A stretch of DNA of 42,289 bases from Arenibacter troitsensis (GCF_900177645.1 NZ_FXAO01000016.1:1-42289), one strand, 5' to 3'; shown: positions 24,012 to 34,476, counted from the first letter of the stretch. Made by a program: numbers and translations. Notes: generated by a model not told the origin, from the sequence alone.

Positions 24012-25220
24012 ATGCCAGGATTTGAACTTTTTGGAGATAAGGAACGTAAACAGGTCAATGACGTTTTAGATTCGGGAGTATTGATGCGATATGGATTTGA
24101 TGGCATGAGGAATGGCCATTGGAAAGCCAAGGAACTGGAACAGGCCCTGCAAAAACGCATGCAAGTGAGCCACGCACAATTGGTAAGCAGTGGTACCGCA
24201 GCCTTAACTGTGGCCTTGGCCTGTGCCAAGGTAGGTGCAGGAGATGAAGTTATATTGCCAACATTTACATTTGTGGCAAGTTTTGAAGCTGTCCTGTCCG
24301 TTGGGGCTATTCCCATCCTAGTGGATGTGGACGACACCCTTACCTTAGATCCAATTGCTGTTGAAAAAGCTGTTACCAGTAAAACTAAAGTAGTAATGCC
24401 TGTACATATGTGTGGATCCATGGCCGATTTGGCAGCATTAAAAAGTATATGTGACAAACATGACCTAATTCTATTGGAAGATGCCTGTCAGGCTATAGGC
24501 GGCAGCTATGAAGGAAAACCTTTGGGTAGTTATGGGGATTTGGGATGTTTTTCGTTCGACTATGTAAAGACCATAACTTGTGGGGAGGGTGGAGCCATTA
24601 TTACCAATAACAAAGAATATTATAAGAGTGCCGACCAATATTCAGATCATGGACATGACCATATTGGAAAGGATAGGGGAGCGGAGGACCATCCCATTCT
24701 AGGGTATAACTATAGGATTTCCGAATTACATGCGGCCGTTGGCCTTGCGCAAATTGAACGATTGGACGATTTTATTGCGACCCAGAAAAAAAATTATTCC
24801 ATCATGCGTTCTGCCTTGGAAAAAATTCCTGGAATTAGTTTTAGAAGAGTTCCTGAACACGGTGTTGAAAACTATTCCTTTCTAAGTTTCTATCTCCCAA
24901 CGGAAGAAACGGCTAGAAAGACGATCAAGGCTTTTTCTGAAAATGGTGTGGATGCCTGCTTTTATTGGTTCGACAACAACTGGCATTATTACCGAAAATG
25001 GAATCATTTAAAGGATTTGAATGGCTTAAATAGTTTTTCCAAGGAAATTAAAAACGGGCTTCCAAATTATAAGGTTTCGGATTTTTCCAAGTCGGATCAT
25101 TGGGTAAGTAGAAACATATCCTGTTTAATAAAATTGGGCTGGACCGATGAGGAAGTTAGAAACAGGGCCAACATAATGGCAAATGTTTTGCTCAATATTG
25201 TTGATTTCTCCGATTATTGA
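24012..25220 (+). CDS. DegT/DnrJ/EryC1/StrS-family PLP aminotransferase
   Basis: This 402-residue enzyme is of the sugar aminotransferase type. The PLP lysine is K186 in FSFDYVKTITCGEGGAI. The cofactor region SSGTAALTVAL (59-69) and LLEDACQAIGG (154-164) are present, as is the C-terminal-side GYNYRISELHAAVGLAQIERL. The D-H-G-H-D-H stretch near residue 210 is a feature of a subgroup of these enzymes. Family members transfer an amino group to keto-sugars or keto-cyclitols for surface polysaccharide or natural products. No sugar-nucleotide genes are adjacent; the neighbours are a nitroreductase and a GH92 lipoprotein, so the product is unclear. Confidence 0.92.
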   Translation: MPGFELFGDKERKQVNDVLDSGVLMRYGFDGMRNGHWKAKELEQALQKRMQVSHAQLVSSGTAALTVALACAKVGAGDEVILPTFTFVASFEAVLSVGAIPILVDVDDTLTLDPIAVEKAVTSKTKVVMPVHMCGSMADLAALKSICDKHDLILLEDACQAIGGSYEGKPLGSYGDLGCFSFDYVKTITCGEGGAIITNNKEYYKSADQYSDHGHDHIGKDRGAEDHPILGYNYRISELHAAVGLAQIERLDDFIATQKKNYSIMRSALEKIPGISFRRVPEHGVENYSFLSFYLPTEETARKTIKAFSENGVDACFYWFDNNWHYYRKWNHLKDLNGLNSFSKEIKNGLPNYKVSDFSKSDHWVSRNISCLIKLGWTDEEVRNRANIMANVLLNIVDFSDY

Positions 25221-25264
25221 GTTATTATTGATATTAAAATGATATTTAGCATAAAATCAACTGA

Positions 25265-27559
25265 ATGAAAATCAATCCAGCATCTTTATTTTTTCTTTTG
25301 TTCCTCACTATTTTATCTTTTAATTCCTGTAAGGAAGTTCAATTGGAAAACCCGAAACCTACTAATTTTGTAGACCTAGTTTATCCACAGCTCGATTCGG
25401 AAAACTCGAGATGGTTCTTTTTTTCCTCGGCAACCAGACCCTTTGGCATGGTCAATTTAAGTCCAGACACAGAAATTGATGGAGCTTGGGGAAGTGGTTA
25501 CAGATATAAAACAGATACCATTAAAGGTTTTAGTCATGTTCACGGTTGGCAGATTTCCGGGCTATCAGTAATGCCGGTTACAATTACCTCTGAAAACGAG
25601 ACGGCGATATTTAAAGATTTTTATTCCAAATTTAAGCACGAAGCAGAAAAGGCATCTCCAGGCTATCATCTGGTAGATTTAGAGCGATATGACATATCGG
25701 CGGAACTTACGAGTACAAAAAGAGTGGGCTTCCATAGATATTCCTTTCCTACCGAGGGTAGTCCTGCCATACTCTTTAATCTAAATACGCTTTTGGGACC
25801 CAGTGAAAATGTAAACGGGAAAATGGAAAAAACAGGAAACAAGATGCTTACCGGGGAGTTGGAAATGAGTCCTACCCATAGAAGGCCCAAACCCTTCAAA
25901 TTGTTTTTCAAGATAGAATTGGATTCAGAAATCAGTGCTTTGGTACAAGATCCTGAGACTGGAAATTACTTGGTTTACACCGATGTAAAAAATCGGTCCG
26001 TATTAATGAAAGCCAGTATATCCTATACGTCTGTCGAAAATGCCCAAACCAATATGGATTCGGAACTGAACCATTGGGATTTTCAAAAAGTGGTGGACGA
26101 ATCCGAAGAAGAGTGGAATGGTTACCTTGGTAGAATTAAAATTAAAGGGGGTACGGAAACACAACAACGCAGATTTTATACAGATCTATGGCATGCCTTG
26201 CAGGGCCGAAGGGTCATAAGTGATATAAATGGAGCCTACCCCGATAATACCGGGGAAAAATTCCGAATAGGTCAGATCCCCTTGGATGCTGCCGGAAAAC
26301 CTAAATTCAACCACTATAATTCCGATTCCTTCTGGGGTGCCCAATGGACCATAAATACGCTTTGGGGACTAGTGTATCCGGATATTATGGAAGATTTTGT
26401 CCATTCCCTAATCCAATATTCTAAAGATGGCGGTCTAATCCCACGAGGACCTTCAGGGGGCAATTACACCTATGTTATGACGGGAGCTTCTTCCACACCA
26501 TTTATAGTCAGTGCCGTTCAGAAGGGCATTATAAAGGAAGACCTCGAATCAATTTATAAGGCATTAAAAAATAATCATATGCCAGGTGGTATTATGGAAA
26601 AGGCTGGTTATGAACATAAAACGGCCCTTGGTGGAGGATTTAAATATTACCTGAACAACGGTTTTGTACCCTATCCGATTCCCGAGGGCAAATTTGGCGG
26701 ACACCAGGATGGCGCTAGCCTAACTATGGAATATGCCTACCAAGATTGGACCTTGGGCCAATTGGCCAAAAAACTGGGGCATACGGAGGACTATGAGGTG
26801 TTTGCCCAGCGTTCCAATAATTACCAAAATGTATTCGACAAAGTTTCCGGCTGGATGAGACCAAAGGATGTGGATGGAAGTTGGTTGGAGAATTATGATC
26901 CTTATGAACACCAGCACGGATTTATAGAGTCCAATGGGGCACAATCAACATGGTTTGTACCCCATGACATTGCTGGTTTGGCAAACTTGATGGGCGGCAA
27001 ATCAAAGGCCGCTGAAAAGTTGAATCGTCAATTCCAAGATGCGGAAAAATTGGGGTTCACCGCAGGTAATTCGCACTCACAGGAGCTTCACCCGGAATAC
27101 AGACGTATTCCCATTAATTACGGTAACCAACCCTCCATTCAAACGGCATTTATTTTTAATCAGTTGGACAGGCCCGATCTAACACAATTTTGGTCGAGAA
27201 AGGTGGTAGACAAAGTTTTTAGTGGACTTTCTCCTGCAACCGGTTATAACGGGGATGAAGACCAGGGACTTATGGGAAGCTTATCCGTTCTAATGAAAAT
27301 AGGCCTTTTTCAAATGAACGGTGGAACCGAAAATGATCCGGTCTATGAATTGGGTAGTCCAGTTTTTGACACCATAGAGATAAGTCTTAATCCCGAATAT
27401 TTTAAAGGCAATAAATTCACTATACGTGTAAAAAATAGCGATGTGGATAATTGGCTAATAAAAAGTGCCGTTATAAATGGTAAAGCACTTCGTGGATACA
27501 CCGTACGTCACTCACAAATAGTAAATGGCGGGGAACTGGAACTTGAGATGGGCCAATAA
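25265..27559 (+). CDS. GH92-family glycoside hydrolase lipoprotein (alpha-mannosidase type)
   Basis: This 764-residue exported lipoprotein has a signal peptide ending LSFNSC, with lipidated Cys at about residue 22. The N-terminal domain has RPFGMVNLSPDTE and GSGYRY followed by GFSHVHGWQISG. The catalytic domain has DSFWGAQWTINTLWGLVYPDIM, the FIESNGAQSTWFVPHDIAGL block with the probable general-acid Glu, and YNGDEDQGLMGSLSVLMKIGLF, corresponding to the acidic catalytic-base region. GH92 enzymes are calcium-dependent exo-acting alpha-mannosidases that trim mannans and N-glycans. Sequence details differ from the commonest subgroup, so linkage specificity is open. It is followed by another putative carbohydrate enzyme. 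Confidence 0.93.
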   Translation: MKINPASLFFLLFLTILSFNSCKEVQLENPKPTNFVDLVYPQLDSENSRWFFFSSATRPFGMVNLSPDTEIDGAWGSGYRYKTDTIKGFSHVHGWQISGLSVMPVTITSENETAIFKDFYSKFKHEAEKASPGYHLVDLERYDISAELTSTKRVGFHRYSFPTEGSPAILFNLNTLLGPSENVNGKMEKTGNKMLTGELEMSPTHRRPKPFKLFFKIELDSEISALVQDPETGNYLVYTDVKNRSVLMKASISYTSVENAQTNMDSELNHWDFQKVVDESEEEWNGYLGRIKIKGGTETQQRRFYTDLWHALQGRRVISDINGAYPDNTGEKFRIGQIPLDAAGKPKFNHYNSDSFWGAQWTINTLWGLVYPDIMEDFVHSLIQYSKDGGLIPRGPSGGNYTYVMTGASSTPFIVSAVQKGIIKEDLESIYKALKNNHMPGGIMEKAGYEHKTALGGGFKYYLNNGFVPYPIPEGKFGGHQDGASLTMEYAYQDWTLGQLAKKLGHTEDYEVFAQRSNNYQNVFDKVSGWMRPKDVDGSWLENYDPYEHQHGFIESNGAQSTWFVPHDIAGLANLMGGKSKAAEKLNRQFQDAEKLGFTAGNSHSQELHPEYRRIPINYGNQPSIQTAFIFNQLDRPDLTQFWSRKVVDKVFSGLSPATGYNGDEDQGLMGSLSVLMKIGLFQMNGGTENDPVYELGSPVFDTIEISLNPEYFKGNKFTIRVKNSDVDNWLIKSAVINGKALRGYTVRHSQIVNGGELELEMGQ

Positions 27560-27792
27560 TAGTACTGTACATACTTATGGTTAAGTCACAAGAATCAAAA
27601 TCCCTTTTTTCTCTGGAAATAGTCCAAGAGCTATCGAATCTTTATCAATTTCATTTATCTTCCGCCCCAATTCGGCTAATGAAAATCGAATAAGTTTTAC
27701 ACCAGAATATAAATATGGATTGATATATATTTTGAGGAATATAAGTATATTTAAAACATCAAATCCAATCACCTTTAAATCCTTTAATTTTT

Positions 27793-28581
27793 ATGAACTA
27801 CAAGACTATTTTCACAGGCGCTCTACTTTTATCCATTTCTATACAAATTGGCGCTCAGAATAAGCACACCGGTGTACCACCGGAGGTATCCCCTATGCCC
27901 ATGAAACCTGAAATGACAGAAATATGGGAGCCTGAGGTTAGTGTAGTGACCCCTGCAAAAACATTGGGCGACGCCCCCTCCGATGCTATAATTTTATTTG
28001 ATGGCAGCAGCCTGGACCAATGGGTGAGCCAAAAAGATAATTCACAGCCCGCTCCCTGGAAAATTATAGACAACAATTATTTTGAGGTAGTTCCGGGTTC
28101 TGGTGGGATAAGTACCCAAATGAAATTTGGCGATTGTCAAATACACATAGAGTTTAGCGCTCCCGATGTAGTGGAGGGCCATAGCCAGGGTAGGGGCAAT
28201 AGTGGATTGTTTTTGCAGAACCGATATGAACTTCAAATATTGGATTCATACAATAACCGCACTTACAGGAACGGCCAAGCGGCCAGCATCTATAAGGACC
28301 ATGCTCCTTTGGTCAACGCCATGCGAAGTCCTTTGGAATGGAATTCGTACGACATAATTTATACTGCTCCCCGATTTAAGGCTGACGGCCGTTTGGATGC
28401 CAAGGCAAAAATTACAGTACTCCATAACGGTGTTCTGGTACAAAATAATGTGGAGATCAATGGTAATACCTATTATGTTGGTCTGCACAACTACCCATCG
28501 GCCCATGGCGATGACGTACTTTCACTACAGGACCACGGCAACAAAACACAGTTTAGGAATATATGGGTAAGACCATTATAG
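27793..28581 (+). CDS. Exported DUF1080 (3-keto-disaccharide hydrolase-type) protein
   Basis: This 262-residue protein has an N-terminal signal peptide (cleaved after about IGAQ, residue 22). The rest is a concanavalin-like DUF1080 domain: AIILFDGSSLDQWVSQ, APWKIIDNNYFEVVPGSGGISTQMKFGDCQIHIEF, GRGNSGLFLQNRYELQILDSYNN, and the terminal DHGNKTQFRNIWVRPL. Some DUF1080 proteins cleave 3-keto-glycosides; others have unknown sugar roles. It follows the GH92 gene by 233 bases and could have its own promoter, though a TATATTTA at about 27743 is only a weak match. A perfect terminator follows the stop codon. Confidence 0.92.
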   Translation: MNYKTIFTGALLLSISIQIGAQNKHTGVPPEVSPMPMKPEMTEIWEPEVSVVTPAKTLGDAPSDAIILFDGSSLDQWVSQKDNSQPAPWKIIDNNYFEVVPGSGGISTQMKFGDCQIHIEFSAPDVVEGHSQGRGNSGLFLQNRYELQILDSYNNRTYRNGQAASIYKDHAPLVNAMRSPLEWNSYDIIYTAPRFKADGRLDAKAKITVLHNGVLVQNNVEINGNTYYVGLHNYPSAHGDDVLSLQDHGNKTQFRNIWVRPL

Positions 28582-28607
28582 TTCCTGGTGAAATTGACTT
28601 AAAACAA

Positions 28608-28640
28608 AATGCCGAAGTATCCTCCATGTACTTCGGCATT
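28608..28640. terminator. Bidirectional terminator, 12-bp perfect stem
   Basis: AATGCCGAAGTA (28608-28619) pairs exactly with TACTTCGGCATT (28629-28640). It lies between the convergent DUF1080 and ribB genes. The minus side reads TTTTGTTTTAAG after the stem. Confidence 0.85.
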
Positions 28641-28663
28641 TATAATTGTATAGAACTTAACTA

Positions 28664-29806
28664 TCAATACGTTACGTATTCTACTATTTCCAATCCATAA
28701 CCAACAAGTCCTACTCTTTTGGTATGGCTGGAATTGCTAAGCAGTTTAATTTTAGCGATATCCAAATCGTGCAATATTTGGGCACCAACCCCAAAATCCT
28801 TGGCATCCATATCTACTTTGGGAGCCTTGTATACTCCTTGCTTTTGTAATTCCTTCAATTCTCCCAGGCGCCCCAAAAGATTTAAAGATTCGAATTCCTG
28901 ATTAATAAAGACGATAGCCCCTTTACCTTCTTCGTTGATGGCATTGAACATATCCTCCAATTTTTTATCCGGATTATTGGTCAGGGTACCTAAAATGTCA
29001 TTGTTGATCAAGGTAGAATTAATACGGGTCAAAACCTTTTCTTCCTTTTTCCAGGTTCCCTTGGTCAATGCAATATGAATTTGGTTGTTCGTAGTCTGCT
29101 GATAGGCTCTTAATCTAAACTCACCAAATCTGGTAACAATATTGAAATCTTCCATTTTACGGATCAGGCTATCATGTTCCATGCGATAGGCAATAAGTGC
29201 TTCTATGGATACAATCTTCAGATCAAAAGTCTGTGCCACTTTGACCAATTCGGGCAATCTGGCCATAGATCCGTCCTCGTTCATGATCTCTACGATGACT
29301 CCGGCAGGTTTTAATCCTGCCAAGCGGGCAAAATCAATGGCGGCTTCGGTGTGGCCGGTTCTTCTTAGTACGCCACCTTCTTTGGCCACAAGGGGAAATA
29401 TATGCCCTGGCCTGCCCAAGTCATGAGCCTTGATATTAGAATCTGTTAAGGCCTTAACCGTACTGGCACGATCGGCAGCAGAAATACCTGTGGTAACACC
29501 ATGCCCCCTTAAATCTACAGAAACGGTAAAAGCCGTTTCCATAGGATCGGTATTGTTATGGACCATCATATGCAGCCCCAATTCCTTACACCTACCTTCG
29601 GTAAGTGGGGCACAGATAAGTCCTCTTCCATGGGTAGCCATAAAGTTGATCAATTCCGGAGTGGCCAATTCAGCAGCCGCCAAGAAATCCCCTTCATTTT
29701 CCCTGTTTTCATCATCCACTACAATAATTACCTTGCCTTGCCTTATATCCTCTATTGCTTCCTCAATGGTATTTAGCGTAATAGTCTTTTCAACTTTTGT
29801 TGTCAT
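28664..29806 (-). CDS. ribB: 3,4-dihydroxy-2-butanone-4-phosphate synthase with degenerate GTP cyclohydrolase II domain
   Basis: This 380-residue riboflavin-pathway protein converts ribulose 5-phosphate to the four-carbon precursor. The N-terminal 200 residues have the DHBP synthase signatures [30 protein letters not shown], and [18 protein letters not shown]. Residues ~210-380 align with GTP cyclohydrolase II by GEFRLRAY and by [21 protein letters not shown]. However, the zinc-binding three-Cys motif is missing; there is no Cys at all in this half. It is therefore unlikely to act as a cyclohydrolase, and a separate ribA should exist elsewhere. It overlaps lptF by four bases, so it is translated from the same message. 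No FMN riboswitch precedes it. Confidence 0.93.
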   Translation of the reverse strand: MTTKVEKTITLNTIEEAIEDIRQGKVIIVVDDENRENEGDFLAAAELATPELINFMATHGRGLICAPLTEGRCKELGLHMMVHNNTDPMETAFTVSVDLRGHGVTTGISAADRASTVKALTDSNIKAHDLGRPGHIFPLVAKEGGVLRRTGHTEAAIDFARLAGLKPAGVIVEIMNEDGSMARLPELVKVAQTFDLKIVSIEALIAYRMEHDSLIRKMEDFNIVTRFGEFRLRAYQQTTNNQIHIALTKGTWKKEEKVLTRINSTLINNDILGTLTNNPDKKLEDMFNAINEEGKGAIVFINQEFESLNLLGRLGELKELQKQGVYKAPKVDMDAKDFGVGAQILHDLDIAKIKLLSNSSHTKRVGLVGYGLEIVEYVTY

Positions 29807-31287
29807 GTCACTGCAATTTTATCTTTCTTCTTAAATATCCCCTTAAAATAATCCAAAATACTTCCAAAGGACATTAATCCTTTGTCCGCCGTAGCCCTTC
29901 TAGTAAGAAAAACACCTAAAGGTAACATTATACATGTAGATAGCCAGGCCCCAATTATAGGATTGATATTCCCCTCTTTGGCATAATTTCCGGCAAATAC
30001 TCCAATAAAATAATAGGTTAGGAATAGTATAATTGCGATAACCATAGGCAAACCCAAACCGCCCTTTCTTATAATGGCTCCCAATGGTGCTCCAACAAAG
30101 AATAAAATAATACAGGACAATGCCAATGCATATTTTTTGTGGAGCGATAATATGTGAAGTCGATAAATCTTATATTTTATTTGAAGCTCATTTTTCTTTC
30201 CCTGAATACTTGTAATAATATTGGATGTGGCACTTTTTGCTGAACTTAAAATCTGAGACTGGTGCCAGGAAGGATAGAGCGCCAAGATGCTATCGGTATC
30301 CATCTTGGTACCCAATGAATCCATTTCCTTCTTTTTTTTGTCAATTGCAATTTGACCAACGGAATCGGGCTTTTTCATAGGCACGAAGGCACCCATTCTA
30401 CCTACAATATTCTTGGAAAAAGCGGTTACCAATCTTACGTTATCTTCCTTAAGGGAATCTATATCCTTGGTTAACCGCGAAATATTTTTCATCTTATCCG
30501 TACTTACATCCCGCTCCTCGTCCAAATCCACATCATTAAGGTCGGACAAATCCTTGTTTATGGTATAGGTCCTAAAATTGGCCTTGGTAAAAGGATTTTT
30601 CTTCTTCTCCTTGTTGTTTTTGGTGGACACGTCCAAGTAATAATGCCCGTCCTTTAATACCAACTGTAAAATATCCGAATCCTCACTACTAATCAGTTCT
30701 CCCGATTTGGCCTTGATCACTGTGGTATTAACTTTGGTTTTGGATTTCTCGTGAATGATGACATTTTCCAGAAACCGATCATTCTCCCCATATTTTCGGT
30801 CTACCTTCATATTCATTTCGGTACCTTCCAAATCACTAAAAACCCCTTCGGTAATAATGGCTGCAGGTTTAACCTTGGCAATATTCCTTCTTAAATTGTA
30901 TATTTTTTGTTCAGAAATTGGAATAATATTATTGGCAAAATAAAAGGTAACCCCGCCCAAAAATGTTACAAAAACAATAAGAGGCAACATTGCTCTCTGC
31001 AAGGAAATACCTGAGGCCTTCATGGCCGCAAACTCGTAATTCTCCGCAAAGGAACCAAAGGTAAGGATGGAAGACAACAATACGGTCAGAGGAATCACAC
31101 GTTCCATAAGGTTGGGCATCAGGTAAAACAGGAATTTTCCAATTATGAAAATATCCAATCCCTTCCCCGCAAAATCATCAATAAACAACCAGATCGTTTG
31201 GAATATGAAGATAAACATCAGTATTACGAACGAACTGAAAAAATTAAAGAGGAACCTCGATAATATATATCGGTCTAAAATTCTCAA
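29803..31287 (-). CDS. LptF/LptG-family LPS export permease
   Basis: This 494-residue inner-membrane protein has three N-terminal and three C-terminal transmembrane helices around a large periplasmic domain. The start, ILDRYILSRFLFNFFSSFVILMFIFIFQTIW, and FGSFAENYEFAAMKASGISLQRAMLPL (coupling-helix region) are hallmarks of the YjgP/YjgQ family. With the LptB ATPase and its partner permease it extracts lipopolysaccharide from the inner membrane. The periplasmic region is longer than in Escherichia coli and includes a charged stretch around residues 250-340, which is common in Bacteroidota. It starts three bases after lolA ends and overlaps ribB, so it is mid-operon. Whether it is LptF or LptG cannot be decided. 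Confidence 0.93.
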   Translation of the reverse strand: MRILDRYILSRFLFNFFSSFVILMFIFIFQTIWLFIDDFAGKGLDIFIIGKFLFYLMPNLMERVIPLTVLLSSILTFGSFAENYEFAAMKASGISLQRAMLPLIVFVTFLGGVTFYFANNIIPISEQKIYNLRRNIAKVKPAAIITEGVFSDLEGTEMNMKVDRKYGENDRFLENVIIHEKSKTKVNTTVIKAKSGELISSEDSDILQLVLKDGHYYLDVSTKNNKEKKKNPFTKANFRTYTINKDLSDLNDVDLDEERDVSTDKMKNISRLTKDIDSLKEDNVRLVTAFSKNIVGRMGAFVPMKKPDSVGQIAIDKKKKEMDSLGTKMDTDSILALYPSWHQSQILSSAKSATSNIITSIQGKKNELQIKYKIYRLHILSLHKKYALALSCIILFFVGAPLGAIIRKGGLGLPMVIAIILFLTYYFIGVFAGNYAKEGNINPIIGAWLSTCIMLPLGVFLTRRATADKGLMSFGSILDYFKGIFKKKDKIAVT

Positions 31288-31290
31288 TTT

Positions 31291-31935
31291 CTAATTTCTT
31301 ATGATGTAGTAGCCATCATTCTTATACTTGTTCTCGTCAAAGGTAAATAAGGTTTTGGACAAGGGCTGGTCTATTTTAAAAGAATTAACAGTAATGGTCG
31401 TTTTAGTACCATTCTTCCCCGTTTCAATAAGCTTATAGATGTGCTTTGTCTCCACATCTATACCCAATAGAATAGATTTGATCTCAGAATTGGTATCGAT
31501 TGGTGTCAACTTCACAAACTGTATTTTTCTACCTTGAATATTTTGTAGGATGTCCCAGTCATAGTTATGTCCCTGCTTGTAGAAGGTAAGCATTTTGGAT
31601 GGCGTAATGGTATTTTCATCATCCAATTTCTCCTCAATGGTCACCTCTTCATTTTCGGGTACAACGGTATAAACCTTTTTACCATCGTATATTTGCTTGG
31701 AGCCCAAATAATTGAACAAATACTTATCGCCCTGCATGGTCACATCCCCTCTTGTTTCAGTGTTAATATTGGCCTCCTCGTTATTAAGACTGTACTTGAA
31801 GTCTACAAAAATATTGTCGTAACTTTTTACCTTATTATAGACTTCATCCAACAAATTTTTGGCCTTTGCAGAGTTTTGGGCCATAGATATCGAAGTAGAT
31901 AATACCAATAATATAATAGATAATTTAATTTTCAT
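31291..31935 (-). CDS. lolA: LolA-like outer-membrane lipoprotein carrier
   Basis: This 214-residue periplasmic protein has a signal peptide ending SISMAQ (residue ~19). The mature sequence has the LolA-type half-barrel pattern: AKNLLDEVYNKVKSYDNIFVDFKYSL, then GDVTMQGDKYLFNYLGSKQIYDGKKVYTVVPENEEVTI, and the C-terminal DQPLSKTLFTFDENKY. LolA proteins carry lipoproteins across the periplasm. It lies between ftsK and lptF on the same strand (31-base gap from ftsK, three to lptF), matching the usual bacterial ftsK-lolA pairing. Confidence 0.9.
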   Translation of the reverse strand: MKIKLSIILLVLSTSISMAQNSAKAKNLLDEVYNKVKSYDNIFVDFKYSLNNEEANINTETRGDVTMQGDKYLFNYLGSKQIYDGKKVYTVVPENEEVTIEEKLDDENTITPSKMLTFYKQGHNYDWDILQNIQGRKIQFVKLTPIDTNSEIKSILLGIDVETKHIYKLIETGKNGTKTTITVNSFKIDQPLSKTLFTFDENKYKNDGYYIIRN

Positions 31936-31966
31936 TTTCTTTTGTTTTAATTTTTAACGGTGCCTC

Positions 31967-34348
31967 TTATGCACTCTCATTGCTCAATAGTTGATCTAAG
32001 GCATATATATCAGGTACAAGCACTTGGCGCGCCTTGCTTCCTTCAAAAGGACCAACAATTCCTGCCGCTTCCAACTGATCTATAATTCTCCCGGCCCTAT
32101 TGTACCCCAACTTCAATTTTCGTTGTATCAAGGAGGCCGAACCCTGTTGGGCAACTACAATAACTTCTGCCGCTTCCCTAAACATGGCATCCCTATCGGA
32201 AATATTATAATCAATACTTGTGCCAGAATCGTCATTTCCGGAGTATTCCGGAAGCAAATGCGCATCTGGATATGCCCGCTGAGAACCAATAAATTCGGTA
32301 ATCTTGGCCACCTCAGGGGTATCTACAAAAGCACATTGAATTCTGGTAACGTCATTTCCCTGTGTAAACAACATATCCCCACGTCCAATCAGTTGATCTG
32401 CCCCTTGAGTATCCAGAATGGTCCTTGAATCTATTTTTGAGGTCACCCTAAACGCTATCCTAGCAGGGAAGTTGGCTTTGATAATCCCTGTAATAACGTT
32501 AACCGAAGGCCTTTGGGTAGCAATGATCAAGTGTATGCCAATGGCTCTGGCCAATTGTGCCAATCTGGCAATGGGCGTTTCCACTTCCTTACCCGCCGTC
32601 ATGATAAGATCGGCAAACTCATCTATGACCAATACGATATACGGTAAAAATATGTGCCCGTCATTGGGGTTCAATTTCCTAGCTTTAAACTTGGCGTTGT
32701 ATTCCTTTATATTACGAACCATGGCAACCTTTAACAACTCGTAACGATTGTCCATTTCTATACAAAGGGAATTCAGGGTATTGATTACCTTGTTATTGTC
32801 CGTAATAATGGCCTCCTCCGAATCCGGTAATTTGGCCAGATAATGCCTTTCTATCTTATTGAACAGGGTGAGTTCCACTTTTTTGGGATCTATAAGAACA
32901 AACTTTACCTCTGCTGGATGCTTTTTATATAGCAGAGAGGTCAGTACTGCATTAAGACCAACGGATTTCCCCTGTCCTGTGGCTCCTGCCATTAACAAGT
33001 GGGGCATTTTAGCCAAATCTACCACAAAGGTTTCATTGCTAATGGTTTTTCCAAAAGCGATGGGCAACTGCATTTCCGCCTTCTGAAATTTGCTTGAGGC
33101 GATAACCGAACGCATGGATACAATGGTGGCATTTTTATTGGGCACTTCTATACCGATGGTTCCCTTTCCTGGTATGGGGGCAATAATCCTAATACCCAGT
33201 GCCGCCAAGGATAGGGCAATATCATCCTCAAGATTTTTTATTTTTGAAATTCGCACTCCGGCATCTGGTACAATCTCATATAGCGTAACCGTTGGACCAA
33301 TGGTAGCCTTTATTTGCGCTATCCCAATCTTATAGTTCTTTAAGGTCTCAACTATTTTATTCTTGTTCTCTTCCAGTTCTTCTTGGTTAATGGTAATACC
33401 ACCAGTGGCACCATGTTGATCTAAAAGATCCAATGGGGGAAACTTAAAATTGCCCAATTCCAAGGTAGGGTCAAATTCACCAAAATCCTCCACCAACTTA
33501 TCTGAAATATTATCAATCTCCTCTTTCTCTTCCTTAATTTTCTCTACTTCCATGGCAATAGTATCCTCTTCTGGCCCCACCTTTACTTCAAATTCCCCTT
33601 CATCTTCCTCCTTTGCCAAAACAGGAATATCTTTTTTATGGGTATAGGTGTCTATTACAATAGGAGTCTCATCCTTCTCTTCAGTATATAAAATATCGTT
33701 CTCCCTGTCATTGTCATTAACCTTGACTGTCTTACCATTTTTAAATTCGGTAGCCAAAGATTTTCCCTTTTCGTTTAAATAAGCAACCGCTTTATCTGGA
33801 GAAAATTGGAACAATCTTACCAAAATTACAATCAAACCAAAAAGCAATAAAAGAAAAACCCCTACTTTTCCTCCATAGTCCTGTAAAAAATCGTTCATCT
33901 CATATCCGACCATACCACCTAGCAGTGGTTTTCCTGAAGCAAAAAAGCCCAGGGCAATGGAGAACCAAATTACAAATACCAAGCCCCATATCCATTTACG
34001 AAGCAGTCCTTGGTTCCGCATACTCAAAAACAGGTACAGCCCCGTGATAAAAAGTAAAAAGGTAAATATGATGGATGAAACACCAAACCCTTTATAGAGC
34101 ACAAAATGACTTACATTGGCCCCGAATTTGTTCAATAAATTCCTGGCCTGTTCATTCCTGTTAGCAAATTCCGTTAGCAAGCTTTGATCATCTTGCCAGG
34201 TAAAATAGAAGGAGACAAAAGAAAAGAACAGCGCAATACTCAAAAGCATTAACAACCCCCCAAAAATAATTTTGTTCTGTTGTGAAAATTTTAAGGAAAA
34301 GCCTTTTTTATTGGGTGTTGACTTTGGTTTTTTTACCTTTTTTGCCAT
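31967..34348 (-). CDS. ftsK: FtsK/SpoIIIE DNA translocase
   Basis: This 793-residue DNA pump clears chromosome ends from the closing septum. Four transmembrane helices occupy residues ~28-180. An acidic linker (~210-300) is much shorter than in Escherichia coli. The motor follows: alpha domain near 330-400, Walker A GATGQGKS at 455-462, Walker B LVIDEFADLI near 580, and a winged-helix gamma domain at the C-terminus (SASLIQRKLKLGYNRAGRIIDQLEAAGIVGP) that reads orienting DNA sequences. All key motifs are intact. It sits between dgkA and lolA on the same strand. Confidence 0.97.
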   Translation of the reverse strand: MAKKVKKPKSTPNKKGFSLKFSQQNKIIFGGLLMLLSIALFFSFVSFYFTWQDDQSLLTEFANRNEQARNLLNKFGANVSHFVLYKGFGVSSIIFTFLLFITGLYLFLSMRNQGLLRKWIWGLVFVIWFSIALGFFASGKPLLGGMVGYEMNDFLQDYGGKVGVFLLLLFGLIVILVRLFQFSPDKAVAYLNEKGKSLATEFKNGKTVKVNDNDRENDILYTEEKDETPIVIDTYTHKKDIPVLAKEEDEGEFEVKVGPEEDTIAMEVEKIKEEKEEIDNISDKLVEDFGEFDPTLELGNFKFPPLDLLDQHGATGGITINQEELEENKNKIVETLKNYKIGIAQIKATIGPTVTLYEIVPDAGVRISKIKNLEDDIALSLAALGIRIIAPIPGKGTIGIEVPNKNATIVSMRSVIASSKFQKAEMQLPIAFGKTISNETFVVDLAKMPHLLMAGATGQGKSVGLNAVLTSLLYKKHPAEVKFVLIDPKKVELTLFNKIERHYLAKLPDSEEAIITDNNKVINTLNSLCIEMDNRYELLKVAMVRNIKEYNAKFKARKLNPNDGHIFLPYIVLVIDEFADLIMTAGKEVETPIARLAQLARAIGIHLIIATQRPSVNVITGIIKANFPARIAFRVTSKIDSRTILDTQGADQLIGRGDMLFTQGNDVTRIQCAFVDTPEVAKITEFIGSQRAYPDAHLLPEYSGNDDSGTSIDYNISDRDAMFREAAEVIVVAQQGSASLIQRKLKLGYNRAGRIIDQLEAAGIVGPFEGSKARQVLVPDIYALDQLLSNESA

Positions 34349-34476
34349 TAAATCTTAAATTCTGGTGGCTAAATTACAAATTTACTGATGAACTCATCAG
34401 AACTTTTCCTATAGAAATAGCAATTTACATAAACTCTGTATAAGCCAGAAAGGGAATAAGGAATACCTAACAGATT

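Noticed and set aside
29807..30000. FMN riboswitch upstream of ribB
   Set aside because: The sequence upstream is the coding end of lptF and shows no FMN-aptamer motifs.
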